From Brachypterus glaber (Eukaryota > Arthropoda > Insecta > Coleoptera > Kateretidae): DNA of 64,000 nucleotides. Shown piece after piece: positions 33,055-43,375 of the stretch. Every line of letters starts with the position of its first letter. Positions within the stretch are counted from its first letter, which is position 1. The position numbers and the translations under genes were made by a program. The stretch is taken from contig OY294050.1 in NCBI GenBank assembly GCA_958510825.1, positions 11,633,340-11,697,339 on the forward strand, in the 5' to 3' direction. The notes under the pieces were generated by a model, which was not told the DNA's origin, did no database searches, and saw only the letters and a program-made list of their open reading frames with translations.

Positions 33055-33125
33055 CCTACGCCTCGGCCAAACAGCATCTTTCGAGTTGGAAATGCTTCAT
33101 TTTCTTATTGGATTAGAAATATACT
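33055..33125 (-). repeat. Foldback family R, half copy
   Basis: The reverse complement matches one arm plus centre of 16321-16436 (AATAAGAAAATGAAGCATTT, GATGCTGTTTGGCCGAGGCG). The second arm is absent. The open frame at 33029-33244 reads through it and is not supported. Confidence 0.65.
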
Positions 33126-33390
33126 ATTTTGTGATTTTTTCTTTTTACTTTCATAGCCCTGCACCAATGAAAAGAAAGTATTGTGATAGTGCAAACAACC
33201 AAAATCGAGAAAACAACGGTAATATCGATTTTGAGGTCTCATGAGTCGATTAAAACCATTTCCATTATGTTTTTTTTTATTCTTTAAAAATATTTTTTTT
33301 TAATCCTTAGCAAAAGCTTCTCAATAAAATATTAAAATCAATTTTCAATAAGTTGAAACCTCGGAAAAGTCGGAAAAGTCGGACGCAACA

Positions 33391-33904
33391 GAATACATAG
33401 GCCCCCCTTCTTTAAAAATCAAAAAACTCTTATCTCAATTTAAAATTTCGTGTCCTTTTCAGCCCCTTCTAACCTCAACCTCCTATTATCCCATAAAAGA
33501 AGAAAATTAATCCTTTGGAAAGGAGAGGCGTTTATAAACTGACCTGTTCCTGTGATAGCTTTTACATAGGCCGTAGTTATGGTAAAATCTGTATAAGAAC
33601 CAACGAACACTTTCGTTTACTACGTGCAAATAATATTGATCTAGCAGGTCTGAACTATAAGTCCAACTTTGCCAACCATGTGTTGTGCAACAACCATGAC
33701 TATGAAAATGAAGTAAGTGTTTTGCATATTTCTAGCAACGATAGAGTTACAGATCTGCTAGAACAATTTGCCATTTTGTACAACAAAAAGTTTCATAGGG
33801 ATAGGTTAGTTAATGAACAAATAGATTTTTTAAACATTTATGTTTACAATAATGTTTTAAATGTTAGACCGGAGATTGTTGCCTGTCCCCTTACAGAGCA
33901 TTAA
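33391..33904 (+). pseudogene. Penelope-like element, GIY-YIG endonuclease end (family 2), frameshifted
   Basis: Frame 1 at 33394 reads YIGPPSLKIKKLLSQFKISC, a linker typical of the region after the reverse transcriptase in Penelope-like elements. The downstream part is in another frame (33497-33904). It reads GVYKLTCSCDSFYIGRS, the GVY...YIG signature of a GIY-YIG nuclease, then RTNEHFRLL, SNFANHVLCNNHDY and RVTDLLEQFAILYNKKFHRD to a stop. A frameshift and a stop at 33494 separate the parts, and no RT motifs are visible upstream. It is a broken 5'-truncated copy. A hammerhead-like motif follows at 34346-34393. Confidence 0.75.
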
Positions 33905-34345
33905 TCTTTGGAATAAATATTTTTGTTTAATAACTTTTCAAAAATATTTGTTCCTTTTTGGTTTGTTTTTGAGTTTTGGGTATGAATTTGCTGCCAACTC
34001 TCCAATTTTATTCCAATTACCAAGTTAAATATAAATTAATCTTTTTCCTTTTTTAGGTTTAACTACTTTTTTGCAGTTTAAAGATAATTCCTTTAGTCTG
34101 TTTGAAATATAGTTTGGATTATTTTATAATTTTTATTCAATTTTAAATTTTAGATTTCATTAATTTATTTTATACTTATTGTAGTTTTCTTTTTGTTTAA
34201 TATATAAGATTTTATAAAAATAATATAGTTAAGGTCAGTATAACATTTCTAATAATGTGTACTCAAGTTAATTTGTTTATAAATTTAAAAAGTAAGTGTT
34301 TCTAAAAGGAATTGTAGCATTTTCAACCTAATTTCTCATTATTTG
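33905..34345 (+). other. 3' untranslated part of the Penelope-like element (inferred)
   Basis: A+T-rich, non-coding sequence between the GIY-YIG stop and the hammerhead-like motif. Confidence 0.4.
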
Positions 34346-34393
34346 TAGCTTGAAAATGACTTTATGTTAAAAAAGTCGAAACAATTGTCGCTG
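34346..34393 (+). ncRNA. Hammerhead-like motif, degenerate core (Penelope family 2)
   Basis: Stem I: TAGC (34346-34349) with GCTG (34390-34393). Core TTGAAAA (34350-34356) stands where CUGANGA is expected, with two mismatches (C to U, G to A). Stem II: GACTT/AAGTC (34358-34362 with 34373-34377). GAAA follows at 34378-34381. Stem III is AC/GT with loop AATT (34381-34388, its A shared with GAAA), ending in the GTC cleavage triplet (34387-34389). All three stems can form in the hammerhead order although the core is mutated. Probably an inactive relic. Confidence 0.45.
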
Positions 34394-35494
34394 GAATGTT
34401 TAATAGACAATCAATTTATACTTTGGAGATATAACATTTTTTCTATGGTTAGAATTTTTTATATTGACTTATCCTAATAAGGACATAGCCACCCTATATT
34501 CGATTACATTTCATACAAAAATATCTGTCGTAGCATAAAAGCTATTTATTTTTATGTGAGTGTGTTATCATTGATATAGACTTAGTCTGATGATTTTTAC
34601 TGTTTTTTTTTACGTAGAACACGATTTTTTCCTTCAAAACGTAAAACCTTTTAACGAAATTCTGTTGATTTTATGAAGCAGTCTGCAAACAGATTTTATT
34701 CATTTTCCCCTACAATAAAAATATTTATAGGATTTCACATATTTAAACACTTGTTTCTATTATATTTTTTTATAGAAACAATAAAAAACAAATTAAACCA
34801 ATTTTATACTCGCAGAAAGTAAAAACTGACAAATACATATATGTATAGAATATACATTGTACACTAATAAAACAGTTTAATTGTATCAACTAAATATTTG
34901 GTTGGATATGGCCAATTGAATTATTTGGAAATTAAAATATTTGTTTACATGAACTAAATATTTATTTGACAATTTTTTAACGGACCCTTAGTGCTTTTTC
35001 CGGAAAAATCTTTATAGGAACTTTTATTTATATTTTTGGATGTAGAATCACTTTCCAAAATTAATGCCGAATACCTAAAACACACTGTATACTAAAGCAT
35101 AATTTTACTATACTATACCATTCTTTTGAAATTTCATTCTCAAAATGACATTTTTCCCTAGAGAATAAAGAATAAGTTTAATACTAACCACAAAGTTCTC
35201 ATTTTCCACAATACTGTGTACCATATGTAAATCAAATTTTCAGGCATTTTCCTTTTTGTCCGAAGGAAAGAAAACCTATTCATATTTTCCTTTTATTGTG
35301 TTACCGAACAATGGCCGTTTCTTAAGGGGATTATAAGTTACAATTTTTTGATCCAGTATATTTTTCATATAATTAATCTACTTTCTCCTGCCAATTCAAT
35401 TTTTTATTACGTATTTTTTAAAACAAGCCTTGCGTAGCATTACATATCTTCACGGCTTGTTTTTTTCATAGAATCACTCTATAAAATTAAAAAT
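34394..35494. other. Non-coding; weak MITE D relic at 34975-35095
   Basis: CTTTATAGGAACTTTTATTT and GATGTAGAATCACTTTCCAA recall the right arm of family D. Otherwise nothing is recognised. Confidence 0.35.
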
Positions 35495-35655
35495 ATTTGT
35501 CTTGTGTCTAGATATCCCCCTGCGGTAAGTGTCGGACACTTAGTGTCCTTGCGCGGTAAATCGTTTTTTCTATCTTTAGTTACAGTTTTGTTTGTGTTGA
35601 GTATTTGGGAAAATGCAATATACCATTTACTGTAAATAGTATATAATGGAATGCG
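35495..35655 (+). repeat. Dispersed repeat family H, copy 2
   Basis: It shares TGTCTTGTGTCTAGAT.TCC, CTGCGGTAAGTGT and TCGTTTTTTCT.TCTTTAGT with 61810-62030 and the downstream block with 3105-3225. Confidence 0.6.
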
Positions 35656-36208
35656 TAGCAATACATATCTTCACGGCTTATTTAATTTTATCACTTAATT
35701 ATATCACTTTGTTTGTTTATAAAAAATTAATGGAGGCAAATGTCAGAATTATTTGACACATTTTAGTTCATTGGTTAAATAAATAAATAAATATAAATAA
35801 ATAAATATAAATATAAATAAATAAATATTACCCTTAATCCTAATTTTTACTGTTAATGGTAGGTAAATCAACCTTATAACTGTAACTTAAAATTTGACCA
35901 ATGGAAAACATTTCAAAAAATTGCGTTACGTAATTTATGGACAGCCCCTTATGTCATTGAATATTGGTACTAAAATGTGGATTTTTTACTGTTTTCCCAA
36001 TTTCTAGCTAATAGTGTTGCAATTTAGAGAAAAGAGCACAGTAAATCAAACAGATCCGTTTACGATGGTCATATATGTAATAGAGGGTGACAGATAACGG
36101 AATGAGTCAATTTTATCAATGTAATTGTTTTCTCGCCTTCTTTTATGATTCTAGCTTTATGGCCGACAAAATTAAAAGGTATTTTCGCAAACTTTCCTCC
36201 AGAAAATA
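35656..36208. repeat. Retroposon-like (TAAA)n run and a MITE E end
   Basis: 35776-35829 is an AAATAAATATAAAT microsatellite preceded by TGTCAGAATTATTTGACACA, a block also found next to the LINE tail near 22065. 35920-35950 carries TTGCGTTACGTAATTTATGG followed by ACAGCCCCTTA, resembling the E right end at 14500-14527. No genes. Confidence 0.45.
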
Positions 36209-36506
36209 AGTTTAGAAACGAAATGCGATCTGACCAAATCAAAAGAACCCCAGATTCGTATTTAGCGACCCCTAGTGACTAAGACTTTTTCGTAGGTGCA
36301 CAGGCAGAGGCACACAAAAAAAGGTCTGTTTTCCGAGACGAGACAAACATTTCTATACATTTTTGGGGTCGCTGAATCCGAATCTGGGGTTGGTTTGACT
36401 CGGTCAGATCACATTTCGTTCCTAACCTTAAAAAAGTGATGAAAGTTCGTACTCAGCGACCCTAAAAACGAATAGAAATGTTTGCCTCGTCTCGAAAAAC
36501 AGACTT
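36209..36506. repeat. Nested inverted repeats (family N)
   Basis: AGTTTAGAAACGAAATGCGA with ACCCCAGATTCGTATTTAGC on the left mirrors the right side ending CATTTCGTTCCTAACC at 36428. A second pair places GTCTGTTTTCCGAGACGAG (36327) against its complement at about 36485-36506. Non-coding. Confidence 0.6.
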
Positions 36507-36699
36507 TTATTTGTTTTGTATGTAATTATTTGATTTTAAATACTCCTTTCATAATATTATGAAGTTAAAGCTATTAGGTAGCGGAAATTAAAAAAAAAAA
36601 CGTCAAAAATAAGGAAGATGTAGCAAAAAAAAGAAGAAAAAGAAGAAGAATAAGAAGAAAAATAAGAGAAAAAAGAAGAATAACAAATAATAAATATAC

Positions 36700-36807
36700 C
36701 ATAATATGATATAGCACAAGCCGAAAGCTTATTTGGGACTCCCCATGCTTATGTAATACATATATCGCCAAATAAATAAATAAATAAATAAATAAATAAA
36801 AATACAT
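36700..36807 (+). mobile_element. 3' end of a LINE or SINE with (AAAT)n tail
   Basis: GACTCCCCATGCTTATGTAA and ATATATCGCC lead directly into seven AAAT repeats. The 3'-UTR-plus-tetranucleotide-tail layout is like that of the LINE at 22227. The 5' boundary is unknown. The minus-strand frame over it reads microsatellite only. Confidence 0.45.
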
Positions 36808-37900
36808 AGATATTATCTTATCTTTTTGCTATTGGAAATCATTACTATTAATATCTACTATATTAGTACATGTTCTTAAATAAATAGAATGTACATGATA
36901 GTATTTTTAGTTAAAATAAAATCCAACCTTTTCCTCATATTTCAGTCTGAATTGATATGCAAGACAAAATGGAAAACAAATAAACGGACCTGATGTTTTT
37001 TTCCACTTAGATAAGCCAACTTGTCAAAAAGAATATATATGCGGTCATCTAAATCGAATTTACGGCTTTTCTGTCGCTATTGAAGTTATTCTATGGAAAG
37101 GGGCTTTTTCACTTCGAAACTTGGGCATATATTTCTCTTCACAATATGCTACATATTATTTTTAAATTTGTCATTTATATCATCGAAAAATATTTTAAAT
37201 CTAACAAAAAATGTGTATTTGTTTATTAGTAATTGTTTATGAGATATATGCATATAAATTATATGATACATTCTTTTAGACGGTACAACATTAGAATGTA
37301 TACATGGTTATTCAAAAATAGGGTTTTTAAAAAAAAACAGGACTCCTGTGATTCCAGAAATCAATTTCAAGAATTAAAAAAAATTTAAAAAAACAAAAAA
37401 TATTATTTAAAAAAGTCTTTATTCCAGCTACACTGAAGGGTGTGGTACCAAACCAACTTTCCTTGCTATTCTATCTGGCCAAAACCAAGTTTAAAATCTG
37501 ATATAATTATTAAATAGACAAGATTGGTCATAAAATCGTTCTTTCTTGCAGTCTTTAAGTAAGGTTATATAGAAACAATTAAAATTTTTAGCATAATTTC
37601 GTATTTTGGGCTTTTAAGCGGCTCCATAAAATATTAATAGTTATATTTAGTAGCGTGTATAATAATATTCTTAAAACTTCCATATTAATTTAGAATGTTA
37701 AAGAATCAGAGGCTGAAATACTAAATACTTAATGAACTATTAATATTTGTTAATAGTATGAGAAAGGCGGGAAATAGTGCACATTAAAACAATAGAGAAC
37801 TACATATTTATATAGAGGTTGTCCAATAAAAAAAAAATAATAAAATTAAAAAAAAATTTAAAATTTCAGCAATTTTTTCATAGTTAATATAACAAGACCG
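36808..37900. other. Non-coding, nothing recognised
   Basis: A+T-rich with A runs at 37380-37410 and 37830-37860. Confidence 0.4.
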
Positions 37901-37914
37901 AGGGATTTTTTCGG

Positions 37915-38080
37915 CTAAGTTTGTTGTTTGTATTTACGAAAGCTTTTTTGCTTAGCAACGCACGAGACACAGTGAATGCATATAAAAACCACGACCGCGG
38001 AGCGGGAGGGGTTTTTGCATTCGCTGGGTCGAGTGCTTGATAAGCAAAAAGGTTTTCGTAAGTACAAACAGCAAACTTAG
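37915..38080. repeat. 166-bp imperfect palindrome next to the Crypton
   Basis: CTAAGTTTGTTGTTTGTATT, TACGAAAGCTTTTTTGCTTA and TGAATGCATATAAAAACCAC on the left are mirrored by GGTTTTTGCATTCGCTGGG, AAGCAAAAAGGTTTTCGTAA and GTACAAACAGCAAACTTAG on the right, around CCGCGG (37995-38000). Pairing can extend outward through the T-run at 37905-37913. It lies downstream of the recombinase stop. The minus frame at 37884-38093 is a reading of it. Confidence 0.75.
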
Positions 38081-38220
38081 ACGAAAAAAACATGAGGTTG
38101 CGCTGTATTTGTTAAGAAAAATTCACAATTCAAATAAACAAAATTATAAACTTTAATTAAAAATGAAAATAACCACAAGAACAATTTTTAAAACGTTTCT
38201 TTATAATATATTATATTAAG

Positions 38221-39444
38221 CTAATTAAAAGTACAATTGTGAAACACACAATTTTCAAATTTTAGTCCTTGTTTTGTATTTGGTGCAATAATGCTTGAAG
38301 ATGAACTAATGGTTGTTGTTGCCCTATCTTGTGCTAAATTCTTGTCTTGTACCAAAGGTAGTACTGGTGCTAAATTAGATTCTATATAAGATGAACGAAC
38401 TTTATCTAATATGGTGGTATGATGTTCTTCATTTAGTTGTAAATATGGCTTTATAGATGAGGAACTTGAGTGGCCACTAATTTTTATTAATTCTTGCTCT
38501 TGTACGCCTTGCCTAACCATATTTGAAATGACTGTGGCGCGACTAGAATGATTTGTAATTTTTCTCTTTTTTGTGTCCAATCCAGCCTTTTTCGCAGATA
38601 TTTTATTCCACTTAGAAAAAGTATTTTTTCCAACTGGGCTATTCTTGTACCATATTCCGGTTTCTTTCCAGTTAGGATTCGCAGTTAAAAAAAATCGATT
38701 AGTAATTATATTTTTATTCCGTTTTTCTACCAGTTTTTTATATAATCGAACAGGACATTTATCAGCATTCTGGGTATTTGGTGTAAGCCATTTATTGTCA
38801 CTACATTTTTGATCTCCTCCTTGACAAGTTTTCGTAAATACCGGATTGTAAATAATTCTTCCAGATTTCTCACCGTTATTTTTCATTTCTTCTTGAAAAT
38901 GCCCCAATAAACAATTTACACCTTCGCCGCCGCGCCAAGCTAATTCAATAGACGCGATGTGAAAAAATTTCATCTGGAGTCCACTAGGAGTATTTTCATC
39001 ATTTGCGTTAATCATTAAATGGTACTCGTCCACCTCCAGAGCAGATGCACTTAATTTTCTTTTCGCTGGGTTTGATTGGAGTTGCTTTCTAATTGCGTTT
39101 TTAGCCATTCTAGCGTTCGAAAACTCTACATCTATAAAAGGATTAAAGCTTCTTTGGTATTCGGTAAAATATTTTTCCTGTAAAATTTTTGCCGTCGTAT
39201 TCCATATTGTTTTTACGGAACACTCTTTGTATTCTTCCCCGTTAACTTTCCTCATATTTATAGCCCATGTTTTTAATACTGATGCTATTTCATCGATTGT
39301 GGTTGTGCTGTCCAATAAATAACCTTTTTCCTCGCAAAATTCAGTAAACTGCTTCCATATAGAATTTTTCGTCCTCACAGTGTTAACCGATTTTAAAATT
39401 ATTTCCACATTTTCTTCAGAAATACTAGCAAATCTATCGCCCAT
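38221..39444 (-). CDS. Crypton tyrosine recombinase (DUF3504/KIAA1958-like)
   Basis: 407 codons from the ATG at 39442-39444; an upstream GTG would add 14. Residue numbers here count from the GTG. The N-terminal helical part is SISEENVEIILKSVNTVRTK ... FCEEKGYLL. The catalytic domain shows the full tetrad: R185 in ELAWRGGEGV, H313-x-x-R316 in TNHSSRATVIS, H339 in ISGHSS and the nucleophile Y348 in SIKPYL. Cysteines at KTCQGGDQKC and ADKCPVRLY fit the domain's zinc-like pattern. The C-terminal FENCVFHNCTFN is a recurrent ending in animal Crypton-derived proteins. No stop or frameshift interrupts it, so it may be active or recently so. A host-domesticated copy is the alternative. Confidence 0.85.
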   Translation of the reverse strand: MGDRFASISEENVEIILKSVNTVRTKNSIWKQFTEFCEEKGYLLDSTTTIDEIASVLKTWAINMRKVNGEEYKECSVKTIWNTTAKILQEKYFTEYQRSFNPFIDVEFSNARMAKNAIRKQLQSNPAKRKLSASALEVDEYHLMINANDENTPSGLQMKFFHIASIELAWRGGEGVNCLLGHFQEEMKNNGEKSGRIIYNPVFTKTCQGGDQKCSDNKWLTPNTQNADKCPVRLYKKLVEKRNKNIITNRFFLTANPNWKETGIWYKNSPVGKNTFSKWNKISAKKAGLDTKKRKITNHSSRATVISNMVRQGVQEQELIKISGHSSSSSIKPYLQLNEEHHTTILDKVRSSYIESNLAPVLPLVQDKNLAQDRATTTISSSSSIIAPNTKQGLKFENCVFHNCTFN

Positions 39445-39673
39445 TTTTAAAAGTTTACTATGAAGACGCCCAAATGACTTATTCACAAACTAATTTGACA
39501 GTACTTTTCATAGGTGCTGTGATATTGTTCAAATATTATTTTCTTGGTTACCCGCAACTAAAATACATAGTAACGGAAAAAATCCTCAGTACCAGGGATT
39601 TTTTCGATTTAAAAATAGGTGATTCGCTGAAAAATGTACCCGATTCGTGACTGGATTGGTTAAATGACATAAT

Positions 39674-39966
39674 TGTTTGTTTGTTTGTTTGTTTGTTTGT
39701 TTGTTTGTTTGTTTGTTTAACCTCGTACTATTCTACTTAATCAAGCATCCCCTAAGTCCAGGACTTGTGTGGGCTAGTAGTAGAGGGAACCACCGGCTTA
39801 TACTGACTTTCGAACCAGTTTCTAGGGAATGTCCGTATCACTTAGCGCCTTCGCCAAATTTCAATTATTAATTAACTGAAAAAGGCAAATCGGCGCCAGT
39901 GAGAATCGAACTCACGATAGTAGACTTGCTATACATACGCGCTAGCCACTACGCTATGCCTCCCAG
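39674..39966 (-). mobile_element. tRNA-derived SINE with (AAAC)n tail, copy 1
   Basis: On the minus strand the head at 39966 reads GGCATAGCGTAGTGGCTAGC (box A-like), then GAGTTCGATTCTCACTGGCG (box B). A ~160 bp body follows (CCTAGAAACTGGTTCGAAAG, GTGGTTCCCTCTACTACTAG) and the tail is about ten AAAC units at 39674-39719. It matches 43719-43998. It lies 68 bp beyond the Crypton's right-hand direct repeat. Confidence 0.85.
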
Positions 39967-40324
39967 TAATAATAATAATGAAGTGTGAATTTTTCTGTTT
40001 TATTTTTGAAAAAAAATGAAAAAAATTTGAATAGAAATTAAAAAGATTAACAATTTTAAAAAAATCTTTTTTTTTAATAAAAAAATGTTGAAAAAAATAA
40101 TTTAAAAACGTTTTTTTTTTATTTTTTTAAAATTTTTAACCCCTATAACTTTTTTTGTTTTCGAAGGGACTACTTTCAAAATTGGTATAATTGATCCTTA
40201 TAATAAAAGTAATTATTCCTGAAAACGTTAAGTTAATCGAATTTTTTTTTTTTGGAGATTACTTTCAAAAACAAAAGGGATGTTCCACTCTAGAACTTAA
40301 TTTTTCCTGAAAATTGAGCATACA
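39967..40324. other. Low-complexity A/T sequence
   Basis: Poly-A and poly-T runs with scattered ATAATAATAATAATG. No genes. Confidence 0.45.
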
Positions 40325-40735
40325 AATTGGTGGCGCCATCTAATGTTTGCACAAATGTACTACACATTAGATGTTGGCAGACCTGTAATCTGATAAGAAT
40401 TATCTATATCTAGATACACAGGTGGACAAAAAATTTGTCTCGAAGCCAGCACCTAGTACCGACACGGCAAATCAAATTATAAATGAAAATAAAGTTTAGT
40501 GCCTTATAGGCAAACTAGAGTCGTGCCGTCTATAAGGCAATAATCTTTATTTTCATTACGCTCTCGATACAGTTCTAATTATTTTTGATAAGTATTTAAA
40601 ATTTTCAACAGTCGGTGCGAAAGCCACCATACCAATATATGATCACTGATGATCCCAAAAAATCGTGAAATAGCAGCTATATGACATTTTGGTAGGGATT
40701 TTCTCATTGATTGTGAAAATTCTGTAGTAAAGCAG
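40325..40735. repeat. Dispersed repeat family L, copy 2
   Basis: It contains AATTGGTGGCGCCATCTAAT at 40327. A hairpin at 40481-40557 (GAAAATAAAGTTTAGTGCCT against its complement around AAACTAGAGTCGTGCC) is followed by AAAGCCACCATACCAATATA and AGGGATTTTCTCATTGATTG. Copy 1 is at 21425-21700. Confidence 0.6.
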
Positions 40736-42039
40736 TGCAATTTCTTTATAGAGTAGAAACCTAATGTTTATTCTCTTTTTTTTTAATAGACTCGTATATA
40801 AATGTAGTATGCATTTTAAGCGCCGTGCACAATAACCCCACGATCTTCTATACAATACAAGTACTAAATTAATAAATGTTCATTATACGTATGAGTAAAA
40901 ATGACCAAGTGAGATTATACCGAAGAGTAAAGAATTTTAGGGATTATATTATTCGCAAACGGTCATAAACAAAGATAAAATAAGGCCGAGAATTGTTAAC
41001 TCCGTAATTAAGAAGGGTGGAATTTCATCAGAATGGACTTAAAATAAAGTGAATTTCGGTTTCGTTTTGCCAAATTACAATGAAAAGAATTTAAAAACAG
41101 GTAGAAAGCACCTCAATGTAAACATCCCGTTTTAATTTAAAGTATTATTAAGTAAATTAATTTGAGCTTTGTTAAAGACCACCGCAAAATATTTTTGGGG
41201 TTCCTTTTTCAATTATTTCCGATAATTCTTCGACAATCAACACAAAGATTTATTTGGAAATGATCATTTCTTAATTAATATTAATAAAAATATGTGTTAA
41301 ATTATTGTTTGCTTTCTTCTGTCCAATATCAGAAAAAAACTTGTATGCTTGTTTTAGTAATTTGATCAAATGTTTTGTTTCATTAAATTTGGATACGTAC
41401 CTTACTTTGACCAATAAATGTTAATAAATAAAAAGAATTGTACTGAATTTTAAAGAAACTTAAATGAAAAAAGGCAAGTAGATATAAAATTTTATTCTCT
41501 AAACATATATGGAACGTTCAAGTATTACGTAACGCAAATTTTGATCATTTTGGACACCAGAAACATGACTTGAAACCACACTGCATATTTCAATGTCATT
41601 TCTAAAAGAAAATTTTCTGTTTTAAACCAGAATTTAAAAAAATGACTATAGTTACAATTTTTTAAGATAAACTACAATTTAAGTAGAATATAATCAAAAT
41701 ATTAAAATTTTGCATTATCTATTTAATATCAATATTTCAAAATGTGAAAGGGGTACCTTTTCTAGACGGGTGGAAGTATTTTTATGTATTTTAAACTAAT
41801 CGTAAAAGATTAAGTCTATCAGCAATTTTCTTGTTTTCGTTTTTCACGGATTCGTTACTTATTCTCCATTTTTTGACCATTTCCTTTTGTTTTTTTTTCT
41901 CTCTAGCTTTATAGAATTGTCTTTTTTAACAAAGCCATTATCAGATATAAATTTATTCAAAAACATCAAAATTTTATTTTACCTATAACTGAATTTGACT
42001 AGTGTCAAAATTTGATATTTAATTAAAAATGTATAAATA
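40736..42039. other. Non-coding; solo MITE E left end at 41511-41560
   Basis: GGAACGTTCAAGTATTACGT followed by AACGCAAATTTTGATCATTT is the left terminus of family E without a visible partner. The rest is unrecognised. Confidence 0.45.
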
Positions 42040-42440
42040 TATCAAATTTTATTAAAATGCCTATATCTCGGAAACTACGATAAAAATGATCACATGTGTT
42101 TTTGTAGGGAATTAAACATTATTTTCATTTATGCAAAAAAAATGTCATACTATAAATAATAAGTGAGATATCGCTAAAAATGATAGCTTTTGTCCATTTT
42201 GCCTATGATAATTTAACCATATTTGATGTGATGTAAATAGAAAAGGTCCTGAAACCTTTGGTGAAAGAATTTTTCAAATCGGACGTTCCATTCAAAAGTT
42301 TTAAGGTTTATGTATATAGACAGACAGACATACAATTTTTTAACAACTTTTTTCACATTTTCTCGACGTTTCATGATATTCTAAACGCGAAAATTAAAAA
42401 AAAAAGATTTTTGGAACGATTTTAATAACGGGTTACCACC
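42040..42440 (+). repeat. Dispersed unit with CAGA-type run
   Basis: CCTATATCTCGGAAACTACG opens a unit that passes through TTCAAATCGGACGTTCCATT to ATAGACAGACAGACATACAA and a T-rich end. It is of the same general layout as 30560-30960. Confidence 0.4.
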
Positions 42441-43198
42441 CGTAAAAATCTCCTCGATATGCTTACGGCAAAACGCATTGCGAAAAAAATGCAGCAAGGC
42501 TTAACTGAAGTGTCTTTGCCTTGAAATGTGGACAAATGCGTCACGGTCTCGGAATGGGAGAAATTCAATTTCAAATAGGTGAAGTGTATAAGTTGGGATC
42601 ATCTGCTTGTTCACGGTAATAAACGTCATAATTTAATTTTACGATTGTAATGGGATTGCTTGCTAACGACCCGCAATATTCATATCTCAAAACTGGCTAA
42701 GAAGGTCGCCGCACAGTGGTTTAGTTTAAAATAGAAGAAAATAAATTGTAAATTCGGTTTCGGTGAACTTACCGGACACAAAAAATAACGCCAATCTTGT
42801 AGTAATTTTTCACTGTAATGCTAAAACTAACAATTATAAATAATTCTGAATGCGGAAAATGTTGTTTTTTATCTAGAACAAATTTATATTTAAAAATAAC
42901 TGTTTATTTTACAAAGAATGATGACAGATTACATGTTTCTAACTTCGTGCATGTATGTTTCTAACTTCGTGTATGTTTGTAAAAAAAATGCAGCGTTGTC
43001 AGATGTAAGTTTTAGATATTAGCGGTGTGGGTATTACGGCCGAAAGCGAGGTTTGTAGTAACCTAGTGTTCTGTGAGTAGCAGCACTGATTTCATAGTGT
43101 TTATTACTATTCTCTGAAAATTAATAAATAAAATAAAATAATTGTTGAAATTTTTATAATAAAAAATTGTTAAAATACTCACGAATTTCTGGTTAGTG
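42441..43198. other. Non-coding; 21-bp tandem duplication at 42935-42977
   Basis: GTTTCTAACTTCGTGCATGT is followed directly by GTTTCTAACTTCGTGTATGT. No gene is recognised. Confidence 0.45.
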
Positions 43199-43375
43199 TT
43201 TTTTTTTAATGGGTGCGTTGGTTTACGTTAAAAATGGTTTGGTTTGGTAGTTTTCTGGTTTGGTTTTTTTTTTTTTTTAATAGGAGGCGTTGGTTAACGT
43301 TAACAATGGTTTGGTTTGGTAGTTTGCTGGTTTGGTGTTTTTTTTTTTAATGGGAGGCGTTGGTTTACGTTTGTG
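43199..43375 (+). repeat. Tandem repeat, ~70-bp unit, 2.5 copies
   Basis: The unit is T-run + AATGGGAGGCGTTGGTTTAC + GTTAACAATGGTTTGGTTTG + GTAGTTTGCTGGTTTGGT. Copies start near 43199, 43265 and 43338. The third is cut after GGTTTACGTTT. Fragments of it are unlike anything else in the window. Confidence 0.8.

Larger units (their letters stand above)
37901..39606 (-). mobile_element. Crypton-type tyrosine recombinase element (inferred limits)
   Basis: The open recombinase gene (38221-39444, minus) is bracketed by a 13-bp direct repeat AGGGATTTTTTCG at 37901-37913 and 39594-39606. A long G+C-richer palindrome lies between the gene's 3' end and the left repeat. Cryptons lack TIRs and transposase and move by a tyrosine recombinase, leaving at most short direct repeats. 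The true ends cannot be proved from one copy. Confidence 0.5.

Noticed and set aside
36574..36807. Minus frame rich in Leu/Phe/Ile that mimics a membrane protein
   Set aside because: It translates A-rich sequence and an (AAAT)n microsatellite.
39677..39871. Frame beginning with Cys-Leu-Phe-Val repeats
   Set aside because: It is the (GTTT)n tail and body of the SINE read as protein; the mirrored frame at 43813-44103 is the same artefact.
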